Positions 41,382 through 50,332 of a DNA stretch of 64,000 bases are shown here, piece after piece. The stretch comes from JAFAYN01 sp963733105 (GTDB taxonomy: Bacteria > Gemmatimonadota > Gemmatimonadetes > Longimicrobiales > Longimicrobiaceae). The stretch is from NCBI GenBank assembly GCA_963733105.1, contig CAVTCB010000016.1:151412-215411 (forward strand). The letters run 5' to 3'. The translations under genes and the position numbers were made by a program. Each line of letters starts with the position of its first letter. Positions within the stretch are counted from its first letter, which is position 1. Below the pieces are notes generated by a model, which saw nothing but the letters and a program-made list of their open reading frames with translations, was not told where the DNA came from and did no database searches.

Positions 41382-41406
41382 TGGGTCCGTGTATCCGTAA
41401 AAGAAA

Positions 41407-41426
41407 GCGCCGCCCGCAGGCGGCGC
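41407..41426 (-). terminator. Rho-independent terminator of the symporter gene
   Basis: GCGCCGCC-CGCA-GGCGGCGC is followed on the minus strand by TTTCTTTT, 6 bp past the symporter stop. Confidence 0.85.
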
Positions 41427-41431
41427 GTCGC

Positions 41432-42904
41432 CTACTCCGTGGCGGGCGGAGCCGCCCGGCTCCCCCGCACCAGACTGCTCGCCGTCCCCGCCCCCACCGT
41501 CACCGCCGATCCGATCAGCGCGAACCAGAGCGTGTCCACCGTCTTCGGCACCGCCCCGAACTGCTGCGCCGCCCAGAGCGAGGTCATCAGCGCGACGGCA
41601 ATCGCCATGCCGGTCACCGCGTCGCGCTCGTCCGCGCGGCGCGAGAGGATCCCCAGCAGGAAGCCCCCCAGCAGCCCCCCGTAGGTGAACGACGCGATCT
41701 GCAGCGCGATCACCACCACCGGCGTCCCCGAGGCCACCCACTGGAAGGCCAGCGACAGGACGATCAGCACCCCCCCCCACGCGAGCGTGAAGCGCTTGCC
41801 CAGCCGCAGCAGGTGCGTCTCGTCGTGCGCGCGGCGGGAGAGGGGCACGTAGATGTCGTGCACCGACACCGCCGCCAGCGCGTTCAGCGACGACGACATC
41901 GCCGCCGCCAGGATCGCCGCCACCACCATCCCCGACACCACCGGCGGGAGCTCCTCCACCGCGAAGCGCGGGAAGATCTCGTCCGGCGTGGCGAAGGTGC
42001 GCCCCTCGTAGAACGTCCAGAGCGCCGTCCCGATCACCAGGAACAGGGCGAACTGCGCCAGCACGATCACCCCCGACGTCACCAGCGCCCGCCGCGCGTC
42101 CCGCAGCGACGGCGAGGCCAGCAGGCGCTGCACGATCAGGTGGTCCGCCCCGTGGGAGGCCATGGTCAGGAACGCCCCGCCCACGATCCCCGTCAGCACC
42201 CACTTGGGGTCCGCGAAGCCGCCCGCCGGGTGGAGCACGCGCAGCTTGTCCGCGGGCGCCGCCGCCGCCACCACCGCGTCCCACCCCCCGGGGATGCGCC
42301 CCAGGAGCACCCAGAGCACCACCACCCCCCCGATCACGTAGATGAACATCTGCACCACGTCCACCCACACCACCGCGCTCAGCCCCCCGTAGTAGCTGAA
42401 GATCAGCGTGAACACCCCGATCACCAGGATGCTCTGCCAGGGGGGGAGCCCCGAGAGGAGCGCCACCGGGATGGCCGTGGCGAAGATGCGCACCGCGTCC
42501 GCCAGCGCCCGCGTCACCATGAAGATCAGCGAGGCGAAGCGCCGCGCCACCACCCCGAAGCGCTGCTGGAGCAGCACGTAGGCGGTGGTGATCTCGCCGC
42601 GGAAGTAGCGGGGGAGGAGGAACAGCGAGATGGCGATGCGCCCCAGCACGTACCCCAGCGCCAGCTGCAGCATCCACAGGTCGCTGGCGTACGCCGTCGC
42701 GGGGACGCTGATGACCGTCAGCGCGCTGGTCTCCGTCGCCACCACCGAGAAGCACACCGCCCACCAGGGGATGGAGCGGTCCGCCAGGAAGTAGTCGGTC
42801 GCGTCCTTCTGCCGCCTCCCGAACCAGGTGCCCAGGAGGGTGATGGCGACGATGTAGCCGACCGCGATCGCCAGGTTGAGCGGGGAGAAGGTGCCCACGT
42901 TCAC
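41432..42904 (-). CDS. Sodium:solute symporter (SSS family)
   Basis: The 490-residue protein has about 13 transmembrane helices and SSS-family features: YFLADRSIPWWAVCFSVVATETSALT (Na+ site region), IFSYYGGLSAVVWVDVVQMFIY, and ILAAAMSSSLNALAAVSVHDIYVPL (second Na+ site with paired Ser). The transported solute cannot be read, but related proteins carry sugars, proline, pantothenate or sialic acid. GTG at 42904 overlaps the cstA stop (GTGA), so it is translationally coupled to cstA. Confidence 0.93.
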   Translation of the reverse strand: MNVGTFSPLNLAIAVGYIVAITLLGTWFGRRQKDATDYFLADRSIPWWAVCFSVVATETSALTVISVPATAYASDLWMLQLALGYVLGRIAISLFLLPRYFRGEITTAYVLLQQRFGVVARRFASLIFMVTRALADAVRIFATAIPVALLSGLPPWQSILVIGVFTLIFSYYGGLSAVVWVDVVQMFIYVIGGVVVLWVLLGRIPGGWDAVVAAAAPADKLRVLHPAGGFADPKWVLTGIVGGAFLTMASHGADHLIVQRLLASPSLRDARRALVTSGVIVLAQFALFLVIGTALWTFYEGRTFATPDEIFPRFAVEELPPVVSGMVVAAILAAAMSSSLNALAAVSVHDIYVPLSRRAHDETHLLRLGKRFTLAWGGVLIVLSLAFQWVASGTPVVVIALQIASFTYGGLLGGFLLGILSRRADERDAVTGMAIAVALMTSLWAAQQFGAVPKTVDTLWFALIGSAVTVGAGTASSLVRGSRAAPPATE

Positions 42905-43845
42905 CCCGCCGCCAGCGCGCTCTGCACGAAGGGCGTCTCCTGCACCTCCGCCGGCTTGCGGCCGCGGAGCACCAGCACCCACTCCCGCACCGAGGTGGCG
43001 ATCACCAGCACCGCCACCGCCATGAACACCAGCGCCACCACCGCGTCCAGCCGGTCGTTGAAGAGCATCGACCGCGCCGCCTCGATGGTCTTCGCGCCGG
43101 GCGGGAGCGTCCCCGCCGCCAGGTGCCCCTGCACCATCCGCGCGTGCGACAGGAACCCCAGCTTGGGGTCCGCCGCGAACACCTTCTGCCACCCCGCCGT
43201 GAACGTCACCACCGAGAGCCACGCCAGCGGCGCCACCGTGATCCAGGCATGGCGCGCCCGCCCCATCTTGATGATCACCGTGGTCCCCACGCAGAGCGCC
43301 ACCGCCGCCAGGAGCTGGTTGGAGATCCCGAAGAGCGGCCAGAGCGAGTTGATCCCCCCCAGCGGGTCCACCACCCCCTGGTAGAGGAAGTACCCCCACC
43401 CCGCCACCACCAGCGCGCTGGAGAGCACGATGCTGGGGTACCACGAGGTGCGCCCCAGCGGCTTCCAGACGTAGCCCATCAGCTCCTGGAGCATGAAGCG
43501 GCCGACGCGCGTCCCCGTGTCGATGGTGGTGAGGATGAAGAGCGCCTCGAACATGATGGCGAAGTGGTACCAGAGCGCCAGCATGCTCGTCCCCCCGAAC
43601 ATCCCCGAGAAGATCTGCGCCATCCCCACCGCCAGCGAGGGCGCCCCGCCCGTGCGCGACAGGAGCGACTCCTCCCCCACCTGCCGCGCCAGCGTCTGCA
43701 TCTGCTCCGGAGACACCACGAACCCCCAGGTGGCGATGGTGCGCGTGGCCTCCTCCAGCGTGGCGCCCACCACCCCCGCCGGGGCGTTGATGGCGAAGTA
43801 GACCCCCGGCTCCAGGATGGACGCCGCGATCATCGCCATCACCCT
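42901..43845 (-). CDS. cstA: Carbon starvation protein A, 5' part missing at contig join
   Basis: About 314 C-terminal residues of a CstA-family peptide or pyruvate transporter are present. They start inside the conserved MAMIAASILEPGVYFAINAPAG segment and continue through FGGTSMLALWYHFAIMFEALFILTTIDTGTRVGRFMLQ, LWPLFGISNQLLAAVALC and later helices. Full CstA proteins are near 600-700 residues. Homology stops abruptly at about 43,845, where unrelated sequence begins. An in-frame stop (TGA) follows a few codons upstream, so the frame cannot continue. It is a truncated gene at an assembly join. Confidence 0.9.
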   Translation of the reverse strand, partial: RVMAMIAASILEPGVYFAINAPAGVVGATLEEATRTIATWGFVVSPEQMQTLARQVGEESLLSRTGGAPSLAVGMAQIFSGMFGGTSMLALWYHFAIMFEALFILTTIDTGTRVGRFMLQELMGYVWKPLGRTSWYPSIVLSSALVVAGWGYFLYQGVVDPLGGINSLWPLFGISNQLLAAVALCVGTTVIIKMGRARHAWITVAPLAWLSVVTFTAGWQKVFAADPKLGFLSHARMVQGHLAAGTLPPGAKTIEAARSMLFNDRLDAVVALVFMAVAVLVIATSVREWVLVLRGRKPAEVQETPFVQSALAAG

Positions 43846-43860
43846 CCGTGCCGCGTCTCA
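43843..43860. other. Probable contig join 1 (Gemmatimonadota-like to actinobacterial-like)
   Basis: cstA homology ends here and the stop codon of an unrelated cupin gene sits at 43,858-43,860. Only about 15 bp separate them, with no insertion sequence, integrase or direct repeat visible. Confidence 0.75.
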
Positions 43861-44349
43861 GTGGCAGGTGCCGGGGTCGGGCTGGTCGATCCGCCGGACC
43901 GCGCCCTGCGGCAGGAACTGCACCGCGATCGTCTCGGCCTCGACGCTGGGATCCTCGTTGCGGAGGTTGTGCACCTCCTTGCCGCCGTGGTCGATGAAGC
44001 CCTCGCCCGCGTGGTAGACGTGCGCCATGCAGCCCTCGCCCATGTAGTTCGTCACCGTGCCGGCGACGACCAGGATCAGGCTCGTGCCCGGATGCGAGTG
44101 CCAGCCGGTGCTGCCGCCCGGGGCGATCTTGTTGTCGACGACGTAGACGTCGGACTGGCCGCGTGTCTTGATCTTGCTGTGCCAGAGGCTCGACGGCGAC
44201 GTGCGCGCCTTGGCTTCGATCGGGCCGAAGAGCGCCTTACCGAGCTGCGTGGTGGTCACTCCGGCTGCGGGCGTGGCCAGCACGTTCCCGGCGTACAGCG
44301 CGCCGCCTGCCACGCAGATGAGCAGCGCCACGATCCACTTCGACTTCAT
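43858..44349 (-). CDS. Exported cupin-domain protein
   Basis: The 163-residue protein has an N-terminal hydrophobic signal or anchor (WIVALLICVAGGALYAGNVLA) and one cupin domain. Its motif 1 is STGWHSHPGTSLILVVAGTVTNY (His, His and a late acidic position) and motif 2 is HAGEGFIDHGGKEVHNLRN. AAGGAGGAGA lies just before the ATG. It is followed upstream by the small DUF-type gene whose stop overlaps its leader, so the two are probably one unit. Ligand unknown. Confidence 0.85.
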   Translation of the reverse strand: MKSKWIVALLICVAGGALYAGNVLATPAAGVTTTQLGKALFGPIEAKARTSPSSLWHSKIKTRGQSDVYVVDNKIAPGGSTGWHSHPGTSLILVVAGTVTNYMGEGCMAHVYHAGEGFIDHGGKEVHNLRNEDPSVEAETIAVQFLPQGAVRRIDQPDPGTCH

Positions 44350-44621
44350 GTCTCCTCCTTGATTCCGAACGGGACTGCATCGACGACGCGGAAGGGATCG
44401 AGCGCGGCGCTCTGCGCCGCCAGGGCCGCAGCACGGCCCGACGGTGCCTCGAAGAGGAAGAAGCACAGCTCGTCGCCCGGGATGTGGATCGCCCCGTCGA
44501 AGCGGACGGGCGTCCCCGTCCGCGTGAGCTGCTCGGCGGCCGAGCGCGCCCGCCGCTCCCGCGCTGCCAGGGCACCCGCGTCGCCGTGCGCGAGGAACGT
44601 CTCGACGAGGTAGCCGGGCAT
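44346..44621 (-). CDS. Small conserved protein (DUF4242-like ferredoxin fold, tentative)
   Basis: The 91-residue protein (MPGYLVETFLAHGDAG...FDGAIHIPGDELCFFLFEAPSG) has a beta-alpha-beta ferredoxin-like pattern seen in DUF4242 and monooxygenase-like small proteins. The stop overlaps the ATG of the exported cupin gene by 4 bp (44,346-44,349), indicating coupling. I cannot name a function. Comparable small proteins lie beside LuxR-type regulators in actinobacteria. Confidence 0.65.
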   Translation of the reverse strand: MPGYLVETFLAHGDAGALAARERRARSAAEQLTRTGTPVRFDGAIHIPGDELCFFLFEAPSGRAAALAAQSAALDPFRVVDAVPFGIKEET

Positions 44622-44697
44622 GCCGCCGACGCTAGGCACGCGCGGCGCGGCCGGAAACGTCAGAACGTCGGAACCTTGCGCCTCGCGGCGCGGCGCG

Positions 44698-47438
44698 TCA
44701 CTGGAGGCGACGGGCCAGCTCGGTGCGCGAGCGCACGCCGAGCTTGGCGTAGATGCGCGTGAGGTGGCTCGCCGACCGTCCGCTCGCCGAGGAACAGCGC
44801 GGCCGCGACCTCGCGGTTCGTGCGGCCGGCGGCGACGAGCACGGCGACGCGCCGCTCGGCCGCGGTCAAGCCCGTCCTCGCGCGTGCGCCCGCCGATGCT
44901 GCCCGAGCTCGTCGCGCGCCCTCTCGACCCAGGTCGCCGCGCCGAGCTGCTCGAAGCCGCCGAGCGCGGCGTGGATCGCCTCGCGGGCGGCGCGCTTCTG
45001 ACGCGCGCGCCTGCGGACGATGCCGAGCGCGAGCAGCGCCCGGGCACGTCCGAAGGCATCCCCGATGTCGCTCGTGCTCGCGCGACGGCCTGCTCGAGCA
45101 GCGAGACGGCGTCGTCGACCGCTCCCTCGCGCCGCAGCGACGAGCCCGCGGCAGCGCGCGACCTGCGCGAGCACCCGGTCGCGGCCGAGCCGCGTCCGCA
45201 TCCGCCTCCCAGCGGTCGAGGACGCTGCACCGCGTCGTCGAGCCGGCCGACCTCGAGCAGCGCCTCGACGTAGTCCCCGGTCCAGGGCCGCGAGTCGGGC
45301 GCCCCAGCCGAGCGCCGCCGCCTGCCGATCGGCCTTGCGAGCCACGCCGCGCCCGTCGGCGCGTCGCCGCGCCAGAGCGCGACGAGCCCGAGCACCGCCA
45401 GGAGCAGGGGCGGATGGAACCCGATCTGTACCTCGGCAGAGCTCCAGCGCGCGCGCCGACTCCGCCCGCGCGAGCTCGAGCTGCCCGCGATGCACCGCGA
45501 TCCAGGCGCTCGGGAGGTGGTGCGGCGCCTGCTCGACGCCGTACTGGACGCCGACGTCGCGGGCGCGCGCCGCATGCTCCGCCGCGAGCCCCCAGCGCCC
45601 ATCCCAGAGCTCGATCCACGACAGCTCCCAGAGCACGTCTGCGCCGAAGAGCTCGTCGCGCTCCTGCCACTCTCGATACTCGTCCTCGAGGAGCCCGCGC
45701 GTCGCTCGATCCTCGTCGCCGGAGTCGAGCGCATCCGCCGCGACGAGCGTCGCCGCCGGAGCAGCCGTGGGTCGCCGACGGCGCCGGCGAGCTCGCGCGC
45801 ACGCGCCGCGTACAGTCGGGCGCGTCGACATCGCCGACGGTGGCGGAGCAGGTCGCGAGCTGCCAGCGAGCGCGTCGGACGCGGAGCGCGTCGTCGTCGA
45901 GACGATCGGCGATCTCGAGCGCCGCACGCGCTGTGCTCGAGCGCGGCCGCGAACCCCTTCCGGAAACGCGTTCGCCCAGGCGAGGCGGATGTGGATGCAG
46001 CGACTGCAGCGCCGGCTGCGAGGCCGCCTCGCGCAGCGCTTCCTCGAGCAGACCGACGGCGAGCGTCGACGCTCTCGAACTCGCGCGAGGAGGACGAGGC
46101 CCTCGGCGCGGAGCGGGCCGAGCTCGGCCTCGGCGAGCAGGTCGGTCGCGATCGCGCGGGCGCGCGTCCACTCCCCGGCGGCCTGCTGCGCACGGGCCGC
46201 CGCGAGCGCTCGGCGACGCCGCTCGGCGGACGCGATCCGGCGGCGTCAGCCGGAGCGCCTGCTCGGCGAGCTCGGCCGCGGCGGCGGAGGCGCCGCGATC
46301 GCCGGCCAGCGCGGCCGCGTCGTCGAGCGAGTCGGCGATGGCGGCGTCCGGCAGAGCCGTGGAGAGCGCGAGGTGGCGGGCGCGGAGGACCGGGTCGTCG
46401 ACGATCGCCGCGATGCGGCCGTGCACGTCCCGCCGCTCGTCGCCCAGGTCGGCGTACAGCACCGATGCCAGCAGCGGGTGGGTGAAGCGGATCGCCCGTT
46501 CTCGCGCTCGATCACGCGCGCGGCGACCGCGGGCTCGAGCACGTCCGGCGCGACGCCCGCGCGCTCGAGCAGGGACATCGGAAGCGTGCCCAGGGCCGCC
46601 GCGAGCGCAAGCGCGCTCGCGCGTCGGGCGCGGGGAGCCCGGAGATCCTCGCGCGCACGAGCTCGTCGAGCGTCTCGGGCATCGGCAGCGGCTCGGACGG
46701 GTCGACGTCGACGTCGAGCACGCGCGCCAGCTCCAGCGCGAAGAACGGATTGCCGCCCGACCGCTCGTGGATGCGCAGCAGCGTCTGGCGCGCGAACGTC
46801 TTGCCGAGCCGGTCGCGCAGCAGCCGATGGAGCGCGCCGACGCTGAGCGCCGTGACCGGCACGCGCCGGCGATCCGCCGTCGCCGAGCGCGCGCTCGAGC
46901 TCGGACGGCGCGACGCCGTCGCCGGGCCGCCGGGCGAGGAGCAGGCGGACCGGGGCGGCGTCGAGCCGCCGCAGGGCGAACGCGAGCGCGCTCGCGGAGG
47001 CGGCGTCGATCCACTGCAGGTCGTCGATCGCGACGAGCACGGGCCCCTCGCGGCCAGGAACTCCAGCGCGTTGCGGACGGCGACGCCGAGCGCGCGCGGG
47101 TCGACAGCGTCGACGACCCGGTCGTCGTCCTCGAGCAGGAGCGCGACCTCGAGCGCACGGCGCCGCGGGGGCGGCAACGCCGGCAGGACGTCGTCGAGGA
47201 CGCCTTCCAGCAGATCCCCGAGTCCCGCGTAGGCGAGGCCCTGCTCGGCCTCGGCCGGGCGCGAGACCAGCACGCGGGCCCCGTGCGCCCGCGCCGCCTC
47301 GACCCCGGCGCGCCACAGCGTCGACTTGCCGATGCCAGCCTCGCCCTCGAGCAGGAGCGCGGCCGTGCCCGCGCCCGGCCGGTCGGCGAAGGCGCGGAGG
47401 CAGGCGAGCTCTTCGTCGCGGCCGACGATCTCGGGCAC
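44698..47438 (-). pseudogene. LuxR-family AAA-ATPase regulator (MalT-like), many frameshifts
   Basis: Joined fragments give a protein of about 910 residues. It starts with GTG at 47438 (GGAGG upstream) and MPEIVGRDEELACLRAF. The Walker A motif is EGEAGIGKSTLW (near residue 35) and the Walker B region lies around VLVAIDDLQWIDAAS. A long helical TPR-like region follows, then a C-terminal LuxR helix-turn-helix (GLTAAERRVAVLVAAGRTNREVA, in segments). It ends ASHLTRIYAKLGVRSRTELARRLQ in a shifted frame. At least six single-base shifts interrupt it (for example near 44,770, 45,950, 46,250, 46,500 and 47,045). The longest intact frame is 46,512-47,438. Sequence errors are more likely than decay, because the codon pattern remains coding throughout. 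Confidence 0.8.
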
Positions 47439-47550
47439 CGGCGTCCTCCTCGCGGGCGATGGTGCCAGAGCGCGCCTCGGACGTGCGGGCCAGCGCCGAG
47501 CTCGCGCTCGCTCTACGCGAGCTCGGCGCGAGGCGCCGTCTCAGCGGTGC

Positions 47551-48564
47551 TCAGAGATTGTCGATGCGCACCACGTCGCCGGCGAGCGACACGACATAGG
47601 CGGTGTGGCCGACGATCTCCATCGACGTCGGGCGATCGAGCACGATCTCGGCTCCGCTGCCGTCGACGACCGGCCGCAGGCTGCCATCGCCGCGGACGAC
47701 GACGAGCCGTCCGGTATTGGCGAACGCAGGCGAGCCCTCCCCGACGCCGTTCCACTGGCCCTGGGAGAGCGCATAGAGCTGTCCGCCCGGCCCCCGCTCG
47801 ACGTCGACCACCATGCTCGCCCCGCTGGCCAGCTCGGTGATCTCACCCGACCGGGGATGCAGCTCGAAGACCTTGCCGTCCTCCGCGTGGTGGGGATTCG
47901 GCCCGATCTCGGTGAAGAAGACGCGCTTGCCGCTCCTCTCGATCCCGGTCGGTACCACGTTCTGCAGGGTGACGACCGGGCTGATCGCGCCGTGGCGATC
48001 TACCCGCAGCACCCGGTTGTGATGGCCGTCGGTGACCAGGAACCCACCGCGGAACGGCTGCATCGCGTACTGCACGCCGGTCGTGATGAAGAACGCTGTC
48101 GGCGGCGGGTTGTCGACGGACCACGTGCCGAGGTCGGCGAACACGGCGAAGGTGCCGTCGCGCTCGAGGCGATAGATCCCGACGGTGTCGGCGGCGTCGC
48201 CGAAGGGTCCGCTGCCGACGATCTCGCCGCTGACCATCGTGACCAGGACGTAAGCGCTGCGGCCGATGAACGCCACGTCCATGGCGCCGCCGATCCCGAG
48301 CACCTGCGTCGGCAGGCCGGTGCCGTAGGTCGTCACCAGCCCGGTGTGCCGATCGATGCGCAGGACGCTGCCGGCGTTGCCGTCCGTGACGTACAGCGCC
48401 CCGTCGGGACCGATCGTGCTGCCGGACCCGAGGCCGCTCCCGAACGAGGCGAGCGGGCTCACCTGCGGGGCCTTGCGGTGCTGGGCGCCCGCCGTCGACG
48501 GCAGCGCCATGGCCACCGTGACGACGACCGCGAGGAACAGGGCGATCCGACGCGCGACAGACAT
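47551..48564 (-). CDS. ScyD/ScyE-family secreted beta-propeller protein
   Basis: The 337-residue protein has a signal peptide (ALPSTAGAQ) and a repeated propeller pattern of NHL type: GSGSTIGPDGALYVTDGNAGSVLRID, FLVTDGHHNRVLRVD, GGQLYALSQG and VVSLAGDVVRIDNL. Such proteins are annotated as ScyD/ScyE after the cyanobacterial scytonemin locus, but outside cyanobacteria the function is unknown. GAGGAGG lies before the ATG. The frame is intact, unlike the neighbouring regulator. Confidence 0.85.
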   Translation of the reverse strand: MSVARRIALFLAVVVTVAMALPSTAGAQHRKAPQVSPLASFGSGLGSGSTIGPDGALYVTDGNAGSVLRIDRHTGLVTTYGTGLPTQVLGIGGAMDVAFIGRSAYVLVTMVSGEIVGSGPFGDAADTVGIYRLERDGTFAVFADLGTWSVDNPPPTAFFITTGVQYAMQPFRGGFLVTDGHHNRVLRVDRHGAISPVVTLQNVVPTGIERSGKRVFFTEIGPNPHHAEDGKVFELHPRSGEITELASGASMVVDVERGPGGQLYALSQGQWNGVGEGSPAFANTGRLVVVRGDGSLRPVVDGSGAEIVLDRPTSMEIVGHTAYVVSLAGDVVRIDNL

Positions 48565-48650
48565 GTGTCGCCTCCTCGGTCAGGCTCCACCCGATGCTCG
48601 CCACAGGGCAGAGCGTTCGGCAGTTCCGCTGCCCGTTTCCGTCGCGGCAC
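48565..48650. other. Probable contig join 2
   Basis: The leader of the ScyD-like gene gives way to a low-GC coding region that starts in the middle of a PIN domain at 48,651. The upstream catalytic strand of the PIN fold is absent. No mobile-element end is seen. Confidence 0.6.
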
Positions 48651-49355
48651 ATGTTGATCTATGCGGAGACCGCATCGGCCTTGAGCAGAAAAGTAGAGCG
48701 CGGTGAAGTAGAGGATGCGCAGGCGCGCGCCGTTCTGGAAAATTTATCGAGTTACTTCTCCGAATCCATTTCCTGTAGGCGAGCTTGCTCACTCAGCGTA
48801 TGAACGTTCTCAAACATTGATGCACCCGATCTATGACTGCTTTTTTCTTGCCGCGACTGTGAAAGCAGATGGGCGGCAACTGCTTACCGCGGACTGGGAT
48901 TTCGTCAGGAAGGTCATAGGGGGAGGTTTCGGCGAGTATACCCGAGTGATCGGACGCAGGGCCGTATCGGTCGATACGCTTGGAGGGCTACCCGGCGATC
49001 TCGATCTTCTCGTCGAGAAGATAGGTGAAGTGGAAAATCAGCTGTCCCGACAGCTTCAGGGTTCTCCGGTAGTCCTCCTCACTGAGAAAATTTGCAATCT
49101 GCCGGAGTTCGAACCCGGGACTGAGAGATCGAGGTACAGAAGTTCAAGAAAAAACTTTCCGAAGTGGACGGAGATGCCCTTCGACATGTCATCTCCGTTT
49201 GCTGGTATGGAAGGCCGCTAGCGGCGAATTTTTTCAAACAAATGCACCACGATGCCGGCGAATTGACACAAGACCCAGAGCGGCATGCCTTTTACATCGC
49301 GAGTTTGCTTCCGTATTTCCAACGTGGTATCGAGCGGCTTATGGCGGTGAATTAG
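48651..49355 (+). pseudogene. PIN-domain (VapC-like) protein remnant with C-terminal extension, frameshifted
   Basis: Frame 1 carries LIYAETASALSRKVERGEVE, matching the second half of the first PIN subdomain with the conserved Glu. After a shift near 48,765 the sequence continues FPVGELAHSAYERS, HPIYDCFFLAATVKADGRQLLTADWDF (the Asp-rich second PIN motif) and FGEYTRVIG. A further part, LSEVDGDALRHVISVCWYGRPL to GIERLMAVN, lies in another frame after about 49,110 and ends at 49,355. It may be the same or a second gene. The first catalytic Asp is missing, lost at the join. GC content is clearly below both flanks. Confidence 0.6.
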
Positions 49356-49385
49356 GAACCAGATATAGAACGGATGCGAACCAGA

Positions 49386-50165
49386 ATGGTCGAACTCACG
49401 CTCCCCAAGAACTCGCAGATCCGGCCGGGCAAGACCTGGCCGAAGCCCGAGGGCGCCGCGAACCTGCGCGAGTACCGGATTTACCGCTGGTCTCCGGACG
49501 ATGACGAGAATCCGCGCGTCGACACCTATTTCGTCGATCTCGACGATTGCGGGCCGATGGTGCTCGACGCGCTGCTGTGGATCAAGAACAAGATCGACCC
49601 GACGCTCACCCTTCGCCGCTCCTGCCGGGAGGGCATCTGCGGTTCCTGCGCCATGAACATCGACGGCGGCAATACGCTTGCCTGCACCAAGGGCATGGAC
49701 GACATCTCCGGAACGGTGAAGGTCTATCCGCTGCCGCACATGCCGGTGGTCAAGGATTTGGTTCCCGACCTGAGCGTGCCCTATGCGCAGCTTGCCTCGA
49801 TCGACCCCTATCTGAAAACCGTGTCGCCCGAGCCGGCCAAGGAATGGCGGCAGAGCCATGAGGACCGGCAGAAGCTGGATGGCCTCTACGAATGCATCCT
49901 GTGCTTCTGCTGCCAGACCTCCTGCCCGAGCTACTGGTGGAACGGCGAACGCTATCTCGGCCCGGCGGTTCTGCTGCAGGCCTATCGCTGGCTGATCGAT
50001 TCGCGTGACGAGGCCAAGGGCGAGCGGCTCGACAATCTGGAAGATCCGTTCCGGCTCTACCGCTGCCACACGATCATGAATTGCACCCAAGCCTGTCCCA
50101 AGGGCCTGAACCCGGCGAAGGCGATCGCCGAAATCAAGAAGATGATGGTGGAGCGGCGGGTTTAG
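49386..50165 (+). CDS. sdhB: Succinate dehydrogenase iron-sulfur subunit
   Basis: The 259-residue protein has the full SdhB cysteine set: SCREGICGSCAMNI with a downstream Cys in TLACTKG for [2Fe-2S], CILCFCCQTSCP for [4Fe-4S] and CHTIMNCTQACPKGLNP for [3Fe-4S]. It passes electrons from SdhA to ubiquinone in respiratory complex II. Length and the start MVELTLPKNS are typical of Rhizobiales. ATG at 49386 is preferred over ATG at 49374. sdhA should lie upstream but is absent here, consistent with the join or an unusual order. Confidence 0.97.
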   Translation: MVELTLPKNSQIRPGKTWPKPEGAANLREYRIYRWSPDDDENPRVDTYFVDLDDCGPMVLDALLWIKNKIDPTLTLRRSCREGICGSCAMNIDGGNTLACTKGMDDISGTVKVYPLPHMPVVKDLVPDLSVPYAQLASIDPYLKTVSPEPAKEWRQSHEDRQKLDGLYECILCFCCQTSCPSYWWNGERYLGPAVLLQAYRWLIDSRDEAKGERLDNLEDPFRLYRCHTIMNCTQACPKGLNPAKAIAEIKKMMVERRV

Positions 50166-50332
50166 AGCATGGCCGGATAGCCGCCTCAGGGTGCGGCCCG
50201 GTCCCGCATTTGACCCGTCCTAACCGGCCTTGCCAGTACCGAAGTCCGCATCCAGCTTCGCCGCCTGGCTTGCACGCGATTGCTGCCCGCAGAGAGCGGG
50301 CGGCCCCACAACCGCCCCGCCCTGTCCGAAAA

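Noticed and set aside
43843..49385. The 43.8-49.4 kb region as a genomic island acquired by horizontal transfer
   Set aside because: cstA and the PIN gene are cut without integrase, IS ends, tRNA or direct repeats, and the right side is ordinary rhizobial core synteny rather than a return to the left-hand genome.
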